Below the pieces are notes generated by a model. The model ran no database searches and was not told the DNA's origin. It saw nothing but the letters and a program-made list of their open reading frames with translations. A stretch of 64,000 nt of DNA, taken from NCBI GenBank assembly GCA_958295665.1, contig OY282560.1, forward strand, positions 257,929,368 to 257,993,367, written 5' to 3'. Position numbers and translations under genes: made by a program. Below, piece after piece: positions 42,491-53,823 of this stretch. This stretch comes from Tipula vernalis. Taxonomy: Eukaryota > Arthropoda > Insecta > Diptera > Tipulidae. How positions within the stretch are numbered: position 1 is the first letter of the stretch; every line of letters begins with the position of its first letter.

Positions 42491-43079
42491 ACGCAATATT
42501 ACAGGGTATTTGAGAGAGAGAGTAAAATCCAAAAACAGAGAGCGAGAGAGTAAAATCCAAAAACAAAATAAAAAAAAAGGGTTTTTTTTTAGTTTTTTCT
42601 GATTTTTTTAGCCGATAGCTTGCTATCCGGAGCTAATAAAAAAACGCGGCTCTATTTAGCATGCAAGTCCAAGAAGTGGAAATTAACTGTGACGTAATCT
42701 TGAGATTTTGGTTTGGTGCGATCATATCGATTATTTAGTTTTTTTTTATAAAATAAAACACAATTATGTTTGGTTTTGCCACTTTCTTACACCTACTCTC
42801 CACCAGCCATTAACATCGAATTATACCATTAAAATTCGAACAGTTGCTAGTGGAGACACGAAATTGCAACGGCTTGCCATTTATGTCATACAATCATTTG
42901 CTGCCAAGAAGGCATAACTTGATTGTATACCAAAATTTTACATTTCTTGGCTGGATTCAAAAATTTGGTTACCAGTTTCGAATGGAAGTTTTCTAATTTG
43001 TAGTTAGAAACTTTTTACAAAAATTTTTTGTTCCAAAAAAAAATTTTGTTGAGGTACTTTTAAATACATACTTAAAAAT

Positions 43080-43970
43080 GTGGCAGCTTGCCTCATGATG
43101 CCACTGGTGGAGAACAATAGCCTTAAGTGTCGTGAATTGAATGGTGTAGATCACATTTCTCAACGGTTGGGAGGAATACCAAATTTGATGTTTTTTGTTA
43201 TGTCGTATCACTTTTGCTCGGTTGAGTAATTTATTGTTCAAATTAATCACATTAATGTCACAGCGATTGTCGCACGATGCTATTAATGGCGAATAATAGC
43301 TTTAAGTGTCGTGAATTTCACAGTCTATACAGCATTTCTCAACGATGGGGAGGAATATCAAATTTTAATTTTTTTGTTACGTCATATCGCCTTTGTTCGT
43401 TTGAGTATTTCATTGTTTCAACCAATAACATGAATATCACATATTACATGAATGATAGCCTTAAGTGTCCTGAATCTAATTGTGTATACCACATTTCTCA
43501 ATGGTGGGGAGGAGTACCAAATTTGATTTTTTTTATTACGTCATATCGCTTCTGCTGGATCGAGTAATTTATTCTTCAAACCAATAACATGAATATCAAG
43601 GGATTGTCGCAAGATACCGTTAGTGTGGAATAATAGTCTTAGGTGTTCCGAATCAAATGATGTTTACCACATTTTTCAACGGTGGAGAGGAATACCAAAT
43701 TTGATCTTTTTGTTACGTCTTATCGATTCTGCTCGTTTTATTTATTGTTCAAATCAATAACATGAATATCACAGGGATTGCCGCAAGATGCCATTAATGG
43801 CGAATAGTAGCCTTAAGTACAGTGAATTCTATGCTGTATACCACTTTTCTCAACGATGGGGAGGAATACCAAATTGGATTTTTTGGTTACGTCATATCGC
43901 TTTTGCTCGGTTGAGTAATTTATTGTTCAAATCAATAACATGGATATCCCATTGGCTTGGCCGCTCCAAA
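43080..43970 (+). repeat. Tandem array of ~170-bp units (left, inverted partner at 52.4-53.0 kb)
   Basis: Five copies with the landmarks ATTTCTCAACGGTGGGGAGG, AATACCAAATTTGAT, TTACGTCATATCGCTTTTGC, CAATAACATGAATATCACAG, GATTGTCGCAAGATGCCATT and AATAGCCTTAAGTG. Unit starts lie near 43090, 43265, 43440, 43600 and 43785. A ~96-aa frame within it is repeat-driven. Confidence 0.85.
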
Positions 43971-44101
43971 TAAATGGTTCAATGATCGAGGATCCCTATA
44001 AACCCTATAAGCGTAGACGGAATGTGTAACATTCGTGCTATAAGTATAATTATATAACAACAGGCTTGTTCCATTAGAAATTCAACGATTTCTTAATTTT
44101 C

Positions 44102-44114
44102 AATTTTTTTTTGC
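44102..44114. repeat. Left target-site duplication of the jockey element
   Basis: AATTTTTTTTTGC. The same sequence with one fewer T is at 52134-52145, right after the poly-A tail. Confidence 0.75.
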
Positions 44115-44307
44115 GGGTGTTGGGTGCGTCTCAATAGGGTAGGGGTTGACCGTCTATAGCCATGTATCTCGTGGTCTATATTCCAACGCTGCAACTATGT
44201 AGAAACCACCAAATGTGTCTAGTATACCTCCACGTGGTAACACCCGGGCAACGATGTGAAGCATCGGCGAAATACTAGAGGCGAGTGCAGTACACTATAA
44301 ATGAGCA

Positions 44308-45906
44308 ATGAGCGGAACAAATAAGGAAACTAATACCCCAGGTGGTACACCTGTTGCTCAGGTAAATCCACCCTCTTCGGAGGTCGGTCTCATGGATTCT
44401 GGGGGAGACCAGTCATTGCTATACTACAATTATTTTAACCAATCCCAAGACATGTTGATGAATAAACCAGCTCATTTGAGTGAAACAGAAAAGCATAATT
44501 CACATCCCTTCCAGAGGAGTAACAAAGTCGCGTATTCTCCGATAAGAGGCGGTAGTCCCTCCATTGGGGCCAGCAGCCACATCACTCGTTCTACAAGCGA
44601 AGAAAAGCTTCACAATGAATTGTGTAAAGCTAATAATGCATTAGTTGAAGCCAACAATATAAATAAGCAACTGAATATTACAATTGCATGGATGCAGGAG
44701 CGTATGAAGACGCTTGAAAACGAAGTTAAAGCTCTTAAGCCAAAGGAGGACATCGGTTCTACTCCTAACCAGAATACAACTCCACAAGAGTATCATACGG
44801 ATGAAGAAGAACTAGCTCCAGAAACTGAGTGGATTAGAGTTAAAGGTGGGAGAAAAAAAAGGAGACGGAATAATACGCCCTCCCCACCTCAATTAAAGGA
44901 TAATGTTCCAAATATTATCCAGAAACAACCAAAAAAAATACCTCCACCACCACCAATAGTAGTAGATGAAGTCAAAGACTACGATGTACTCTATGAAAAA
45001 ATAAAAACAATAACTGCTACTGATAAGTTTAATGCAAAGGTGATGATTGGAAACACCATCAAAATAAACTTAGAAGATGCTGAAACATACAGAAAAATGA
45101 CAAAAATGTTAAATGAAGAAAAACGTGCTTGGCACACGTTTGAAGATAAACAAACCAGACCAATTAGGGTCATGGCTAAAAACTTACACTCTACGTGTAA
45201 ACCAGATAAAATAATTGATGACCTGAAAGCAACAGGATTTAAGGCAACTGAAGCATCGATTAAGCTAAAACGGAGAGGCAAAGTACCTCTCAACATGTTT
45301 ATGTTGACCTTCGATACTGATGAAGATATCGAAAAAATTTATCAAATTAAGTACATCTTGGGGTGCAAAGTGGTTATTCAGCCTCTAAGAAGATCTAAGC
45401 TTATACCACAATGTAAACAATGTCAAGCCTATGGACATACACAAAAATATTGCAACAGGGAACCTAGGTGTGTCAAATGTTTAGGTAAACATCATACCAA
45501 AGATTGTGTAAAAGCCCAAAATGTTCAACCTAAATGCGTTCACTGTGGAGAAAACCATCCGGCTAACTACAGAGGATGCAGCGTTGCTATTGAACTGCAA
45601 AATATCAAAAATAAGAACGTGATTGCTAAAAATTCAAGTTCATTCAGGAAACAAGCGGTTAAGATGAACCGACCCGAAGTAAATCGTAGAGTGTCGGGAA
45701 CTACTCAAGGACAATTTGGTAAAATGACTTATGCTCAAGTAATGATGAGCAACGGAAATCCAGGAAAAACTGCTCAAAATGACGATATAAGTCAAACACT
45801 TAAATTAATTTTAAGCAGACTAAATACATTTCATGAGCGATTACAGAAACTAGAGTACAGCACTAAGGGAGCCATCCCTAAACAGAAAAATGGCCAAAGA
45901 TCTTAG
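44308..45906 (+). CDS. Jockey-type ORF1 (Gag-like RNA-binding protein)
   Basis: 532 aa, uninterrupted. The N-terminus is polar with a coiled-coil-like stretch (LHNELCKANNALVEANNINK, ~residue 95). The middle has a basic segment (GGRKKRRRNN) and a Pro run (KKIPPPPPIVVDEV). The PRE_C2HC/RRM-like part precedes three zinc knuckles near residues 370-430: CKQCQAYGHTQKYC, CVKCLGKHHTKDC and CVHCGENHPANYRGC, the usual set for jockey/I ORF1. It coats the element RNA. It overlaps the ORF2 start by 17 nt in a different frame, implying reinitiation or similar coupling. It is open from ATG to stop, unlike ORF2. Confidence 0.9.
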   Translation: MSGTNKETNTPGGTPVAQVNPPSSEVGLMDSGGDQSLLYYNYFNQSQDMLMNKPAHLSETEKHNSHPFQRSNKVAYSPIRGGSPSIGASSHITRSTSEEKLHNELCKANNALVEANNINKQLNITIAWMQERMKTLENEVKALKPKEDIGSTPNQNTTPQEYHTDEEELAPETEWIRVKGGRKKRRRNNTPSPPQLKDNVPNIIQKQPKKIPPPPPIVVDEVKDYDVLYEKIKTITATDKFNAKVMIGNTIKINLEDAETYRKMTKMLNEEKRAWHTFEDKQTRPIRVMAKNLHSTCKPDKIIDDLKATGFKATEASIKLKRRGKVPLNMFMLTFDTDEDIEKIYQIKYILGCKVVIQPLRRSKLIPQCKQCQAYGHTQKYCNREPRCVKCLGKHHTKDCVKAQNVQPKCVHCGENHPANYRGCSVAIELQNIKNKNVIAKNSSSFRKQAVKMNRPEVNRRVSGTTQGQFGKMTYAQVMMSNGNPGKTAQNDDISQTLKLILSRLNTFHERLQKLEYSTKGAIPKQKNGQRS

Positions 45907-46501
45907 AATCTTATGTTGGAATGCCAATGGACTGATGCAACATCAACAAGAACTGCAAGTGGTCCTGGACACAGAAAAAATCGATGTATGTCTCATCACG
46001 GAAACACACTTCACTAGACAATCAAACATTAAATTTAAAAATTATCAAATATATCACACTATTCACCCTGGAAACACTGCTAAAGGAGGTAGTGCTGTTA
46101 TAATTAGAAATAGTATTCATCACTATGAGGAGTTAAAATATGAAACGGAAGAAATACAAGCAACTGCTGTTATTGTCAAATCCAAAAGTAGTTCTATTTG
46201 TATTGCTAGTATTTATTGCCCACCGAAGCACTCAATGAAAGAAAAAGATTATCTCGAGTTCCTCAGTAAATTAGGAAAACGATTTGTATTTGGAGGAGAC
46301 TTTAATGCAAAAAATGTCCACTGGGGATCCAGATTAACAACGACTAAGGGTAAAGAACTCCTAAAATCTATCAGAAAATGCAGTTGTGAAGCCCTCTCAA
46401 CTGGAAAACCAACCTACTGGCCAACTGATCCAAACAAAGTACCAGATCTGATTGATTTCTTTATAATAAAGAACATTCTCCCGCTTTCAAACAAAATCTA
46501 G
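45890..46501 (+). pseudogene. Jockey-type ORF2, 5' part (AP endonuclease), truncated by insertion
   Basis: It begins MAKDLRILCWNANGLMQHQQ, the standard start of a jockey APE endonuclease, with CLITETHFT (the metal-binding Glu), ASIYCPP, FVFGGDFNAKNVHWGS (the GDFNA motif) and PDLIDFFI. It breaks off after LPLSNKI at ~46499, where the foreign insert begins; the downstream SDH-type catalytic motif is missing. The protein would stop within two codons of the junction. Confidence 0.88.
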
Positions 46502-46825
46502 CAACTGAGACTTACTAGATTCTGTGATTAATCGATTTTTGAAACCACAATAAAAATTTGATTCCTAACGATCAAACAACTATATCTCTACGTCTCTTTT
46601 TAACAACTTTATCAATAAAAAATGGACCTAGTAACTTTTTTCAAAATTTTTGTTTACAAAAATACTTTCATACAAAACCTATCAACTATGTATTTTACAC
46701 TTTCTTGATCATAAAAATGAAACAGATGAATATATACATTCCAATTACAGTTATAATTCCTCGCAAATGTGTAACCCATGTTTAGTAGTGTGATAACCGC
46801 CAGTAAGAGCAGTAATATCGAAAAA

Positions 46826-46869
46826 ATGCAGTCGCGAGGAAAAATAATGGTAGAGCTGGCCCGAAAATT
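46826..46869 (+). pseudogene. Exon 1 of the insert's gene
   Basis: ATG 46826 encodes MQSRGKIMVELARK and two bases of Leu, ending at a GTATGT donor (46870). Joined to 47291 the codon becomes TTG and the frame of exon 2 is met exactly. A start such as M-x-S-R-G-K is familiar in this protein family (recall). The intron of 421 bp (46870-47290) itself contains several copies of the AGTAACT motif. Confidence 0.55.
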
Positions 46870-47290
46870 GTATGTATTTTTTAAATAGTTTTTACAGAAC
46901 CTAGCAACTTTAAAAAGATACTTGGTTTAGTTGACAACAATTTGAGTTGCTTGCACCTAAAACATAGTAACTTTTGAAAATTGCTAGGTTATGTGTGTAA
47001 TACAATATTTTTTTTCAAATTTTGTAAACAGAATATTTCATGCAAAACATAGTAATTTTACATAAGTTACTATCTTTTGTGGGAAATTGCAGTTTTTTTA
47101 TACGAACTTGCTAGCTAATTAATTCAGTTCTACTTTAATTATAAAAGAAAACATTGAAATCGGGTGGAAGTTTTTCTATATTTTTATGGGAAAATTCTAT
47201 TTAAGCTGGTCAAATAACTCTAAAACTTCATTCTGTCTTTTGATTTTGTTTCTATATTCAAAGATTTATTCTTATTACAATTTCTTTTAG

Positions 47291-49182
47291 GGGTCAACAT
47301 TCGGTAACCACGGCTTCGAAATCGGATATTACATACTATCCCAATGAACTTTCGATGAAATATGATACAACAACTACCGAATTGACAGAATTATTATGTG
47401 ACAAACCTGGCTATCATAAACCGTTGCCGTTGAAATCCAACGATAAAACACAACGCGAACCATCACCATTTGGTGCAGAATCGTCACACGCCACGGAAGA
47501 TTTTTGTTCTGATGATTCGATAGCGGATATTACTTATAACTATCCCAATAATCTTTCGATGGATGATTCAACATCCTCCGAATCGACAGGATTATATGCC
47601 AAACCTAGCAGCTGTCATAAACCATTGCCGTTGAAATCCAACGATAAAACACCACCACCAAATCACAGCGAATCTTCACGGCCGTTAGAAAATGAAAATC
47701 TTCTAACACCAATAACACCACCACTCGACCTGGTTCGCCAATCAGTTGCTGCAGCAGGTAACAAACAAAAAAAAATCGGATGCAATATTGTTAGATGTTT
47801 GTAGTTGCAAAAAAAAAATGCGGTTTGAAATTTACAGACAACAGATGGAACACAATTTTCGACCAATTCAAAAAAATTAATTTTGTTCATCGGCAATTAT
47901 TTTTTGAGGCATATGTTTTGCAACAGAAAAAACGATACCACTCGTCAACAAAACGTACATACTCCTACGTATATCATCTTCCAAATGATGATACGAAGCA
48001 AATTGTATGTTAGACAATGTTTCTACATACTATAGGTCGGAAAACAGACGGCCTTATAACCGAATTTTTTAAAAGAAAGAATGAAAATGAAGGATTGGTA
48101 TCATCGGTTGACCGTCGAGGTGAAGCAATAAACAAAATAAAAGTAGAAAAATCTAATTTACTATATAATAATATTCGGGATCACATTTTATTATTTCATC
48201 CACAAGTCTCCCACTATAAGTTGGATCATGCGCCGAATCGCAGGTATCTACCACCCGAAGTCACAATAAAATTTATGTGGGATGATTTTGTTAAAAAATT
48301 TGGAAACGACGTGACCTCTTATACAACATATACGAAAATTTTCAAAAAGGGAAATATCGGGTTCGATAAGCCATCACAGGATGAATGTCCTGTGTGTGTT
48401 AAATATAAGCAACATCAACAGGAATTAAAAGATTCTGATGATGGCAATTCTGAGTTAGCCATTCATTCCGATGGCCACTGTACAATATGCCAACAATTTA
48501 ATGATCATAAATTGAATTATACGGAAGCCCGGAAATTTTACAAGATTGATAAGAAATATGAATGGCCGCAAATCGTAAATATATTTACGGTTGATTTGCA
48601 AAAGGTCATTATCATACCGAAAATGAAATCGAAAATGCATCTTCGTTTATACACATTATTCAACATTCAAGACGTGATGTGTCGAAATTTGTGTTTTGGG
48701 CTTACAACTGCTCCGCTCAAAATAAAAATTGGACACTGTATTCGGCATTACTGACAGTAATTAATCAAAACTGGAGCCCAGACACCATAACAATTAAATA
48801 TTTTGAACCAGGGCACTCCTACATGCGAGCAGATTCGGTACATGGCAACATCGGGAAAAAATGGAAAAGCACGCAAGAAGTTTTGGATATGGACGACTTG
48901 GTAAATTTAATTAAAAAAACCAATGGGAAAAATGATTGCCGACTTCTTACTGAATCCGATTTCTATAGTTTTAAAAATATCTGCCAGAAATGGTCAAAAA
49001 ATGTTGAGCTACCTTTACTAAATAAAATAAAAGTTGTCGAGTTCCGTCGAGGACGTCGAGGATCAAAACGTCTGTATTATAAGTATACACACGACAGTGA
49101 TACATTCAATGAATTTGAAAACATAACAAAAATGCAGGACATTAATTTCCCTGAAAAGAGGACGGAACCAATAGGATTATAA
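47291..49182 (+). pseudogene. DUF7869-like insect protein, main exon, decayed
   Basis: The acceptor ATTTCTTTTAG ends at 47290. First comes a non-conserved Ser/Thr-rich region with an internal duplication (DITYYPNELSM...HKPLPLKSNDKT and DITYNYPNNLSM...HKPLPLKSNDKT). After an A-run frameshift (~47810): KKKCGLKFTDNRWNTIFDQF, TKRTYSYVYHLPNDDT, then TAG 48011-48013 in frame. Next MFLHTIGRKTDG, RDHILLFHPQVSHYKLDHAP, RYLPPEVTIKFMWDDFV, a Cys/His cluster (DECPVCVKYKQH, HCTICQQFNDH) and IFTVDLQKV. After ~48675 a frame change and probable ~60-codon deletion lead to YNCSAQNKNWTLYSALL and YFEPGHSYMRADSVHG, stop at 49182. This order is that of a widespread uncharacterised insect family I associate with DUF7869 and TE-like copies; the name is from memory. 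Confidence 0.65.
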
Positions 49183-49377
49183 ATGTCATGAATTACCTAT
49201 AAAAAACTAAAAGTTTCATTATTTGAATATAAATAAAATGTGATGAATTACTTCCTGCCAAAAAATGTATGTATATTAATGCTAAGTACATTGAATTTAA
49301 TAAAATAAAAGACTTTTTAATTTTGTACAATTAATTTTTGTTAAAATATTAATTTTTATTTCGACAAGCCTGAGCTG

Positions 49378-49936
49378 CAGCTGGACTGTGTTCATAAACT
49401 CTACATTGTAACAATATTGTTAACAATGACAGTTCTAAAGCGTTCATAAACCTCGGTTGTAACCACAGCAACATGCTTTTTGTTGTTCATAAACCTAAAC
49501 CAAAACTTCCCCTTATTGTTATAAACGTCATTTTCAATCCTACTCAATACTGCCTTTCTAGCTGTCAAATGTAAGAAAGAACAAAAATTCAATTGAATTA
49601 TCGAAATAAAAAATGCATTCATTTGCTTTGGACGAGCGAAATAATTTCATTATTCAAAATAATGAAATTTGGCGTGTTGATAACGATACTGTAAGATGAT
49701 AATAACATTACATTATTGTTATAATAATATAAAATATAATATTAATATTATAAAGCATGTGTAAATATTTTGTTGTTTTGTGTTTTGATTCTTCAATTGT
49801 CTTCGTTCCACGTTTTTATTTGACATTTTTACTTTGACGTTTGTAACTCGTTGTACATATGTGGAAATGTCATTCGTACAATGATGACAGTTGTAACATT
49901 GTTCTACAATGTTGAGTTTATGAACGCACTCCAGCT
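49378..49936. mobile_element. ~560-bp MITE nested in the insert
   Basis: The left end CAGCTGGACTGTGTTCATAA continues ACTCTACATTGTA; the right end is its inverse (TACAATGTTGAGTTTATGAACGCACTCCAGCTC in pieces TGAGTTTATGAACGCACTCC and AGCTC). TTCATAAAC and AACAATATTGTT recur inside. No coding role: the minus-strand 73-aa frame is incidental. It is the third level of nesting (array, jockey, insert, MITE being four layers). Confidence 0.7.
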
Positions 49937-50244
49937 CATCGACCATAATTTACATGGAAAAATTTACAGTTTTATACAAGACATAGGAAGTTGGAGTTAC
50001 TAGGTTTTTATTGAAACTGCTTTATTTTTTTCAGTGTAAAATTTTCACCCAGTTTTAAACAGAACCTAGTAGCTTTCTAAGATACTAGGTTTTGTGTGAA
50101 ATAGGTACAAATGTTTGTATGGGATTTTTTTTTCATCAACTTTAACCACAAATAATTTTACTATTATTAGGTTTTGTGGATAACTAATGACTACGTTTGA
50201 AAATATAATATTTTATGAATAAGAATACATAAAATAAATCTATC

Positions 50245-51911
50245 AAAATGATATATGAATATGATGAATCAATCAGCAACTATTTAAGAAAATTAACTAA
50301 TGATAACAGTACTGATTATTCTCTTTGGACAGCAACCAAAAGAATCAAAAGACCAATAATGCAGATTCCCCCAATAAAAATAGCAGGTGAGAAATGGGCT
50401 AGAATAATGAAGACAAAGCTCGAGAATTTGCCGAACACCTCGAAAAAATATTCCAGCCACATGAAGACCAAACGTTGGAAGCCGAGATAATAACTGAACA
50501 AGCTGTGCAAGAAAGTAAAGAAATCCTACCGACAACACCAAAAGAAGTCATGCGTGAGATGAAAGCTAATATGAATACGAAAAAAGCTCCTGGGTACGAT
50601 CTTATTACTGCAGAAATCTTAAAAGAACTGCCAAGGAAAGCTCTGGTGAAACTCACCAATCTTATAAATGCAGCATTTAGAATCAAATGTGTACCAAGCT
50701 TATGGAAAATTGCAGAAGTAATTATGATTCCAAAACCTGGGAAACCACCGCACATAACATCGTCTTATAGGCCAATTTCACTATTGCCAGTCATGTCCAA
50801 AGTCTTTGAGAAGCTTCTGGTAAAAAGATTAAATCCGATAATCGAGAGTAAAAACTTGATCCCAAATCATCAGTTCGGTTTTCGCAACCAACACTCAACA
50901 ATTGATCAAGTACACAGAATAACCAGTATAATTGAGAAGGCATTAGAGGAGAAAAAAGTCTGTTCAACAGTATTTCTAGACGTTGCACAAGCATTTGATA
51001 GAGTGTGGCATGAAGGACTTAACCACAAGTTAAGGAATCTTCTACCAATGCAATTTGCTAAGATACTGGAATCATACTTGCAAGATAGGTTCTTCAGGAT
51101 TAAGTTAGATGATACATTTTCTCAATTGAAAGAAATCAATGCAGGAGTTCCACAGGGCAGTGTATTAGGGCCGGTTTTATACCTACTATACACTTATGAT
51201 CTTCCTACATTAGAAAACAACACGGTGGCAACTTTTGCAGATGATACGGCGATCTTAGCTGTTGGAAAAAGCAACGAAGAATCAACACAGAAGTTACAAT
51301 CAGCTATAACTCAAATATATAAATGGACAAAAAGATGGAGAATAAAACTAAATGAAGCTAAATCAGTTCACATCAACTTTACAAACAGACGAATCGAACA
51401 TATTCCGATTACCATAAATCGGGAAATAATACCGCATGCGAACACAGCTAAGTATCTCGGCATGACCCTGGATGCTAAACTACGATGGAAAGCACACGTC
51501 AAGAAGAAAAGTGAAGAATTAAGACTTAAATACAGAAAAATGTATTGGCTGATGGGAAAGAACTCTTCTTTATCAACATACAACAAGCTTCTACTTTATA
51601 AGCAAATATTGAAACCGATTTGGACTTATGGTATTCAGCTTTGGGGTTGTACCAAACAGAGCAACGTAAATATCATCCAAAGATTTCAGAATATGGTATT
51701 AAGGAACATCGTTGATGCACCTTGGTATGTCAGGAACAATGACCTTCATAGGGACATTAAAATGAACCTCATCTTAAATGAAATCCAGGAAAAAGCACGG
51801 AGACACGAAGAAAGGCTCCGCCAACATGTGAACATTGAGGCAACTCAGCTCCTAAGCATCACGAATTTAGTTCGCAGACTTAAAAGAACCAAACCTTTTG
51901 AGCTGGTGTGA
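50245..51911 (+). pseudogene. Jockey-type ORF2, 3' part (reverse transcriptase)
   Basis: It resumes with EYDESISNYLRKLTNDNSTD and SLWTATKRIKRP, has a one-base frameshift near 50400, then continues in the second frame: MNTKKAPGYDLITAEILKEL, LWKIAEVIMIPKPGKPPH, SYRPISLLPVMSKVFEKLL, QFGFRNQHSTIDQVHRI, VFLDVAQAFDRVWHEGL, GVPQGSVLGPVLYLLYT and catalytic FADDTAILA. It ends with the thumb and TKPFELV, TGA at 51909-51911. All RT motifs are present, so this copy was lost by the frameshift and the insertion rather than by long decay. It is younger than the two other jockey fragments in the window. Confidence 0.9.
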
Positions 51912-52117
51912 TTGTCAGTTTAAGCAGCATTATGCTGATCTAAAATCCACAACAAAGATGTGGTTTACTTCAATTTACCAAACACTATGGAACGCCAATG
52001 GGAAGAAGCCATAGATTAATTTAAGTTAGTAAATTAAGTCAGAAACAAATTGCTCATTAGTCCAGGAGACTAGATTGTAATAACATAAAATAAATAAATA
52101 AAATTTATTTTAAATAT

Positions 52118-52133
52118 AAAAAAAAAAAAAAAA
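52118..52133 (+). terminator. Poly-A tail of the jockey element
   Basis: A16-17 following AATAAATAAATAAAATTT, just before the right target duplication. Confidence 0.8.
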
Positions 52134-52145
52134 AATTTTTTTTGC
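52134..52145. repeat. Right target-site duplication of the jockey element
   Basis: AATTTTTTTTGC, partner of 44102-44114 apart from one T. Confidence 0.75.
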
Positions 52146-52369
52146 AGAACCCTAAGGTTTATATCAAAATGGCACTGAGTGATTTGAATCCCGCAATGTA
52201 TACAGTTCCGCAATATACAGATTTTAGTGTAGGTTAAATTGTAAAATCAACCACCGAGCTAATATTGTAATGCATACCAATGTAATGGATTACTCAGATC
52301 CAGGGGGCAATCACTACGATGACCGGTCTTTGGAATTCGAAAATACATTGCACATATTTAAGTACACTA

Positions 52370-53030
52370 CGAATAAATAAAACGAGCAGGATCGATATAC
52401 CGAAAAAAAAAAATTAAAATTTGGTATTATTCCCAACCGTTGATAAATGCGGTAAACACCGTTAGATTCGCGGCAATTGGCTATTATTCGCCATTAATTG
52501 CATCTTGCGACAATCCCAGCGATATTTATGTTATTGGTTTGAACAATAAATTATTCAAACGAACAAAAGCGATATGACGTAACAAAAAAATTAAGATTTA
52601 GTATTCCTCCCCACCATTGAGAAATGTGGTATACACCATAAGATTTAAGACACTTAAGGCTATTATTCCCCATTAACGAACTCTTGCGATAATCCCTGTG
52701 ATATTCATGTTATTGGTTTGAACAATAAGTTACTCAAACGAGCAAAGGCGCTATACCGTAACAAAAAAAAAATTAAAATTTTGTCTTCCTTCCCACTGTT
52801 GAGATATGTGGTATATATCATTTGATTCAGGACACCTAAGACTATTATTCCACACTAATGGTATCTTGCGACAATCCTCGTGATATTCATGTTATTGGTT
52901 TGAACAATAAATTACTCAAACGAGCAGGATCGATATGACATAACATAAAAAATTTTAATCTGCGATTTCTCCCCTCTGTTGAGAAGTGGTATACAACATA
53001 TGATTTAAGTCACTATTTAAACTACTACTG
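52370..53030 (-). repeat. Tandem array of ~170-bp units, inverted relative to 43.1 kb
   Basis: Four units in reverse complement: GAGCAGGATCGATATGAC, CCCACCGTTGAGAAATGTGG-like, CTTAAGGCTATTATTC, CTTGCGACAATCC and GTGATATTCATGTTATTGG. With 43080-43970 this makes the two long arms of an inverted structure, separated before the jockey insertion by only ~0.5 kb. Confidence 0.85.
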
Positions 53031-53039
53031 CCAATCGTT

Positions 53040-53800
53040 CTCGAAAATATATTATTCTTGTCAAAAAATTCTTAATCCTATTTTGTGTTACTTTTTTGTT
53101 ATAAATTTCACACTTTAATATTTCACTCAAATTCATATTGGAATTTTATTAACAGTGTACTCGTTACTCTTTTATTTTAATATGTAATTAAAATATTTTT
53201 CTTCGATTACAAGAATAACTAGGGTTTTCAAAGCGAAACAAAAGTGATTACGCGCGTGAGACTTTTGATCTAATTGCTCACTAGAATTTAAAATAGAACC
53301 GAAGATTCAAAACGAAATCATTGTTACTATACTCGTTACTATACTATTACTCGTATAAGGAAAACTTTTTCAGTTAAATTACATATCTACAAATAACGAA
53401 ATTGTTTTTATTATAAAACTTATCAAACTGTGAACAAGACGTTGTAGATTTATCATTATTAGATGTTATACGAGAAGAAAAATAAATTGATGATGGATAA
53501 TTGAGTATGAGCCCACTGAAAACATATTTTATTAAACATTAAATTTTTGATTTTGATAATCCCTGTTACGACCATCGCGTTTAACTATAGAATCTAATTC
53601 TTATTATATTAATTAGGGAAACTTGTAAACGGGCAATGGAAAAGATAAAGATAAATAAATATAAATGAAATAGACTCAATAAAAACTAAAAAGTAAGGGG
53701 TTTCTATAATTTTGCGAAAAATGTTATTTTATTTTATTTCATTAAAGGCCTTTTCATTTATTTCCCCACTGAAAAAATCGCTCGACCGGCGATCATAAAT
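53040..53800. other. AT-rich, no feature seen
   Basis: No supported feature. Confidence 0.4.
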
Positions 53801-53823
53801 TTTTTCTAAACTAATTATGGTGG

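Larger units (their letters stand above)
46500..50240 (+). mobile_element. ~3.7-kb insert in jockey ORF2, putative undescribed DNA transposon
   Basis: Foreign DNA separating the two parts of ORF2. It carries one spliced, decayed gene (46826-49182) and repeated short motifs in both arms: ACCTAGTAACTTTT (46626), GAACCTAGCAACTTT (46898), AACATAGTAACTTTT (46961), and on the right AGTTACTAGGTTTTTA (49995), GAACCTAGTAGCTTT (50062), ATACTAGGTTTTGTG (50082) and TTATTAGGTTTTGTGG (50164). They occur in both orientations, as expected for subterminal transposase-binding repeats. Exact ends and target duplication are not resolved (AATCT occurs near both junctions), and roughly 100 ORF2 codons appear lost. 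Confidence 0.6.
44115..52133 (+). mobile_element. Full-length jockey-type non-LTR element, split by a 3.7-kb insert
   Basis: It starts GGGTGTTGGGTGCGTCTC, carries ORF1 (44308-45906), ORF2 5' part (45890-46499), foreign DNA (~46500-50240), ORF2 3' part (~50245-51911), and ends with AATAAATAAAATTTATTTT plus an A17 tail. The matching target duplications at 44102 and 52134 prove that both halves are one insertion. It lies between the two inverted 170-bp arrays. Confidence 0.88.

Noticed and set aside
43277..43567. 96-aa frame with internal repeat
   Set aside because: Product of the 170-bp tandem array; the frame is lost in other units.
43080..43970. CRISPR-like spaced repeat array
   Set aside because: Units are ~170 bp, contiguous and diverged throughout with no unique spacers; the genome is eukaryotic.
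42037..49182. A single gene joining the 42.0-kb Cys-rich frame to the 47.3-kb exon
   Set aside because: The jockey target duplications show that the 47-kb gene arrived inside the jockey, so it cannot be spliced to an exon that preceded that insertion as one ancestral gene.
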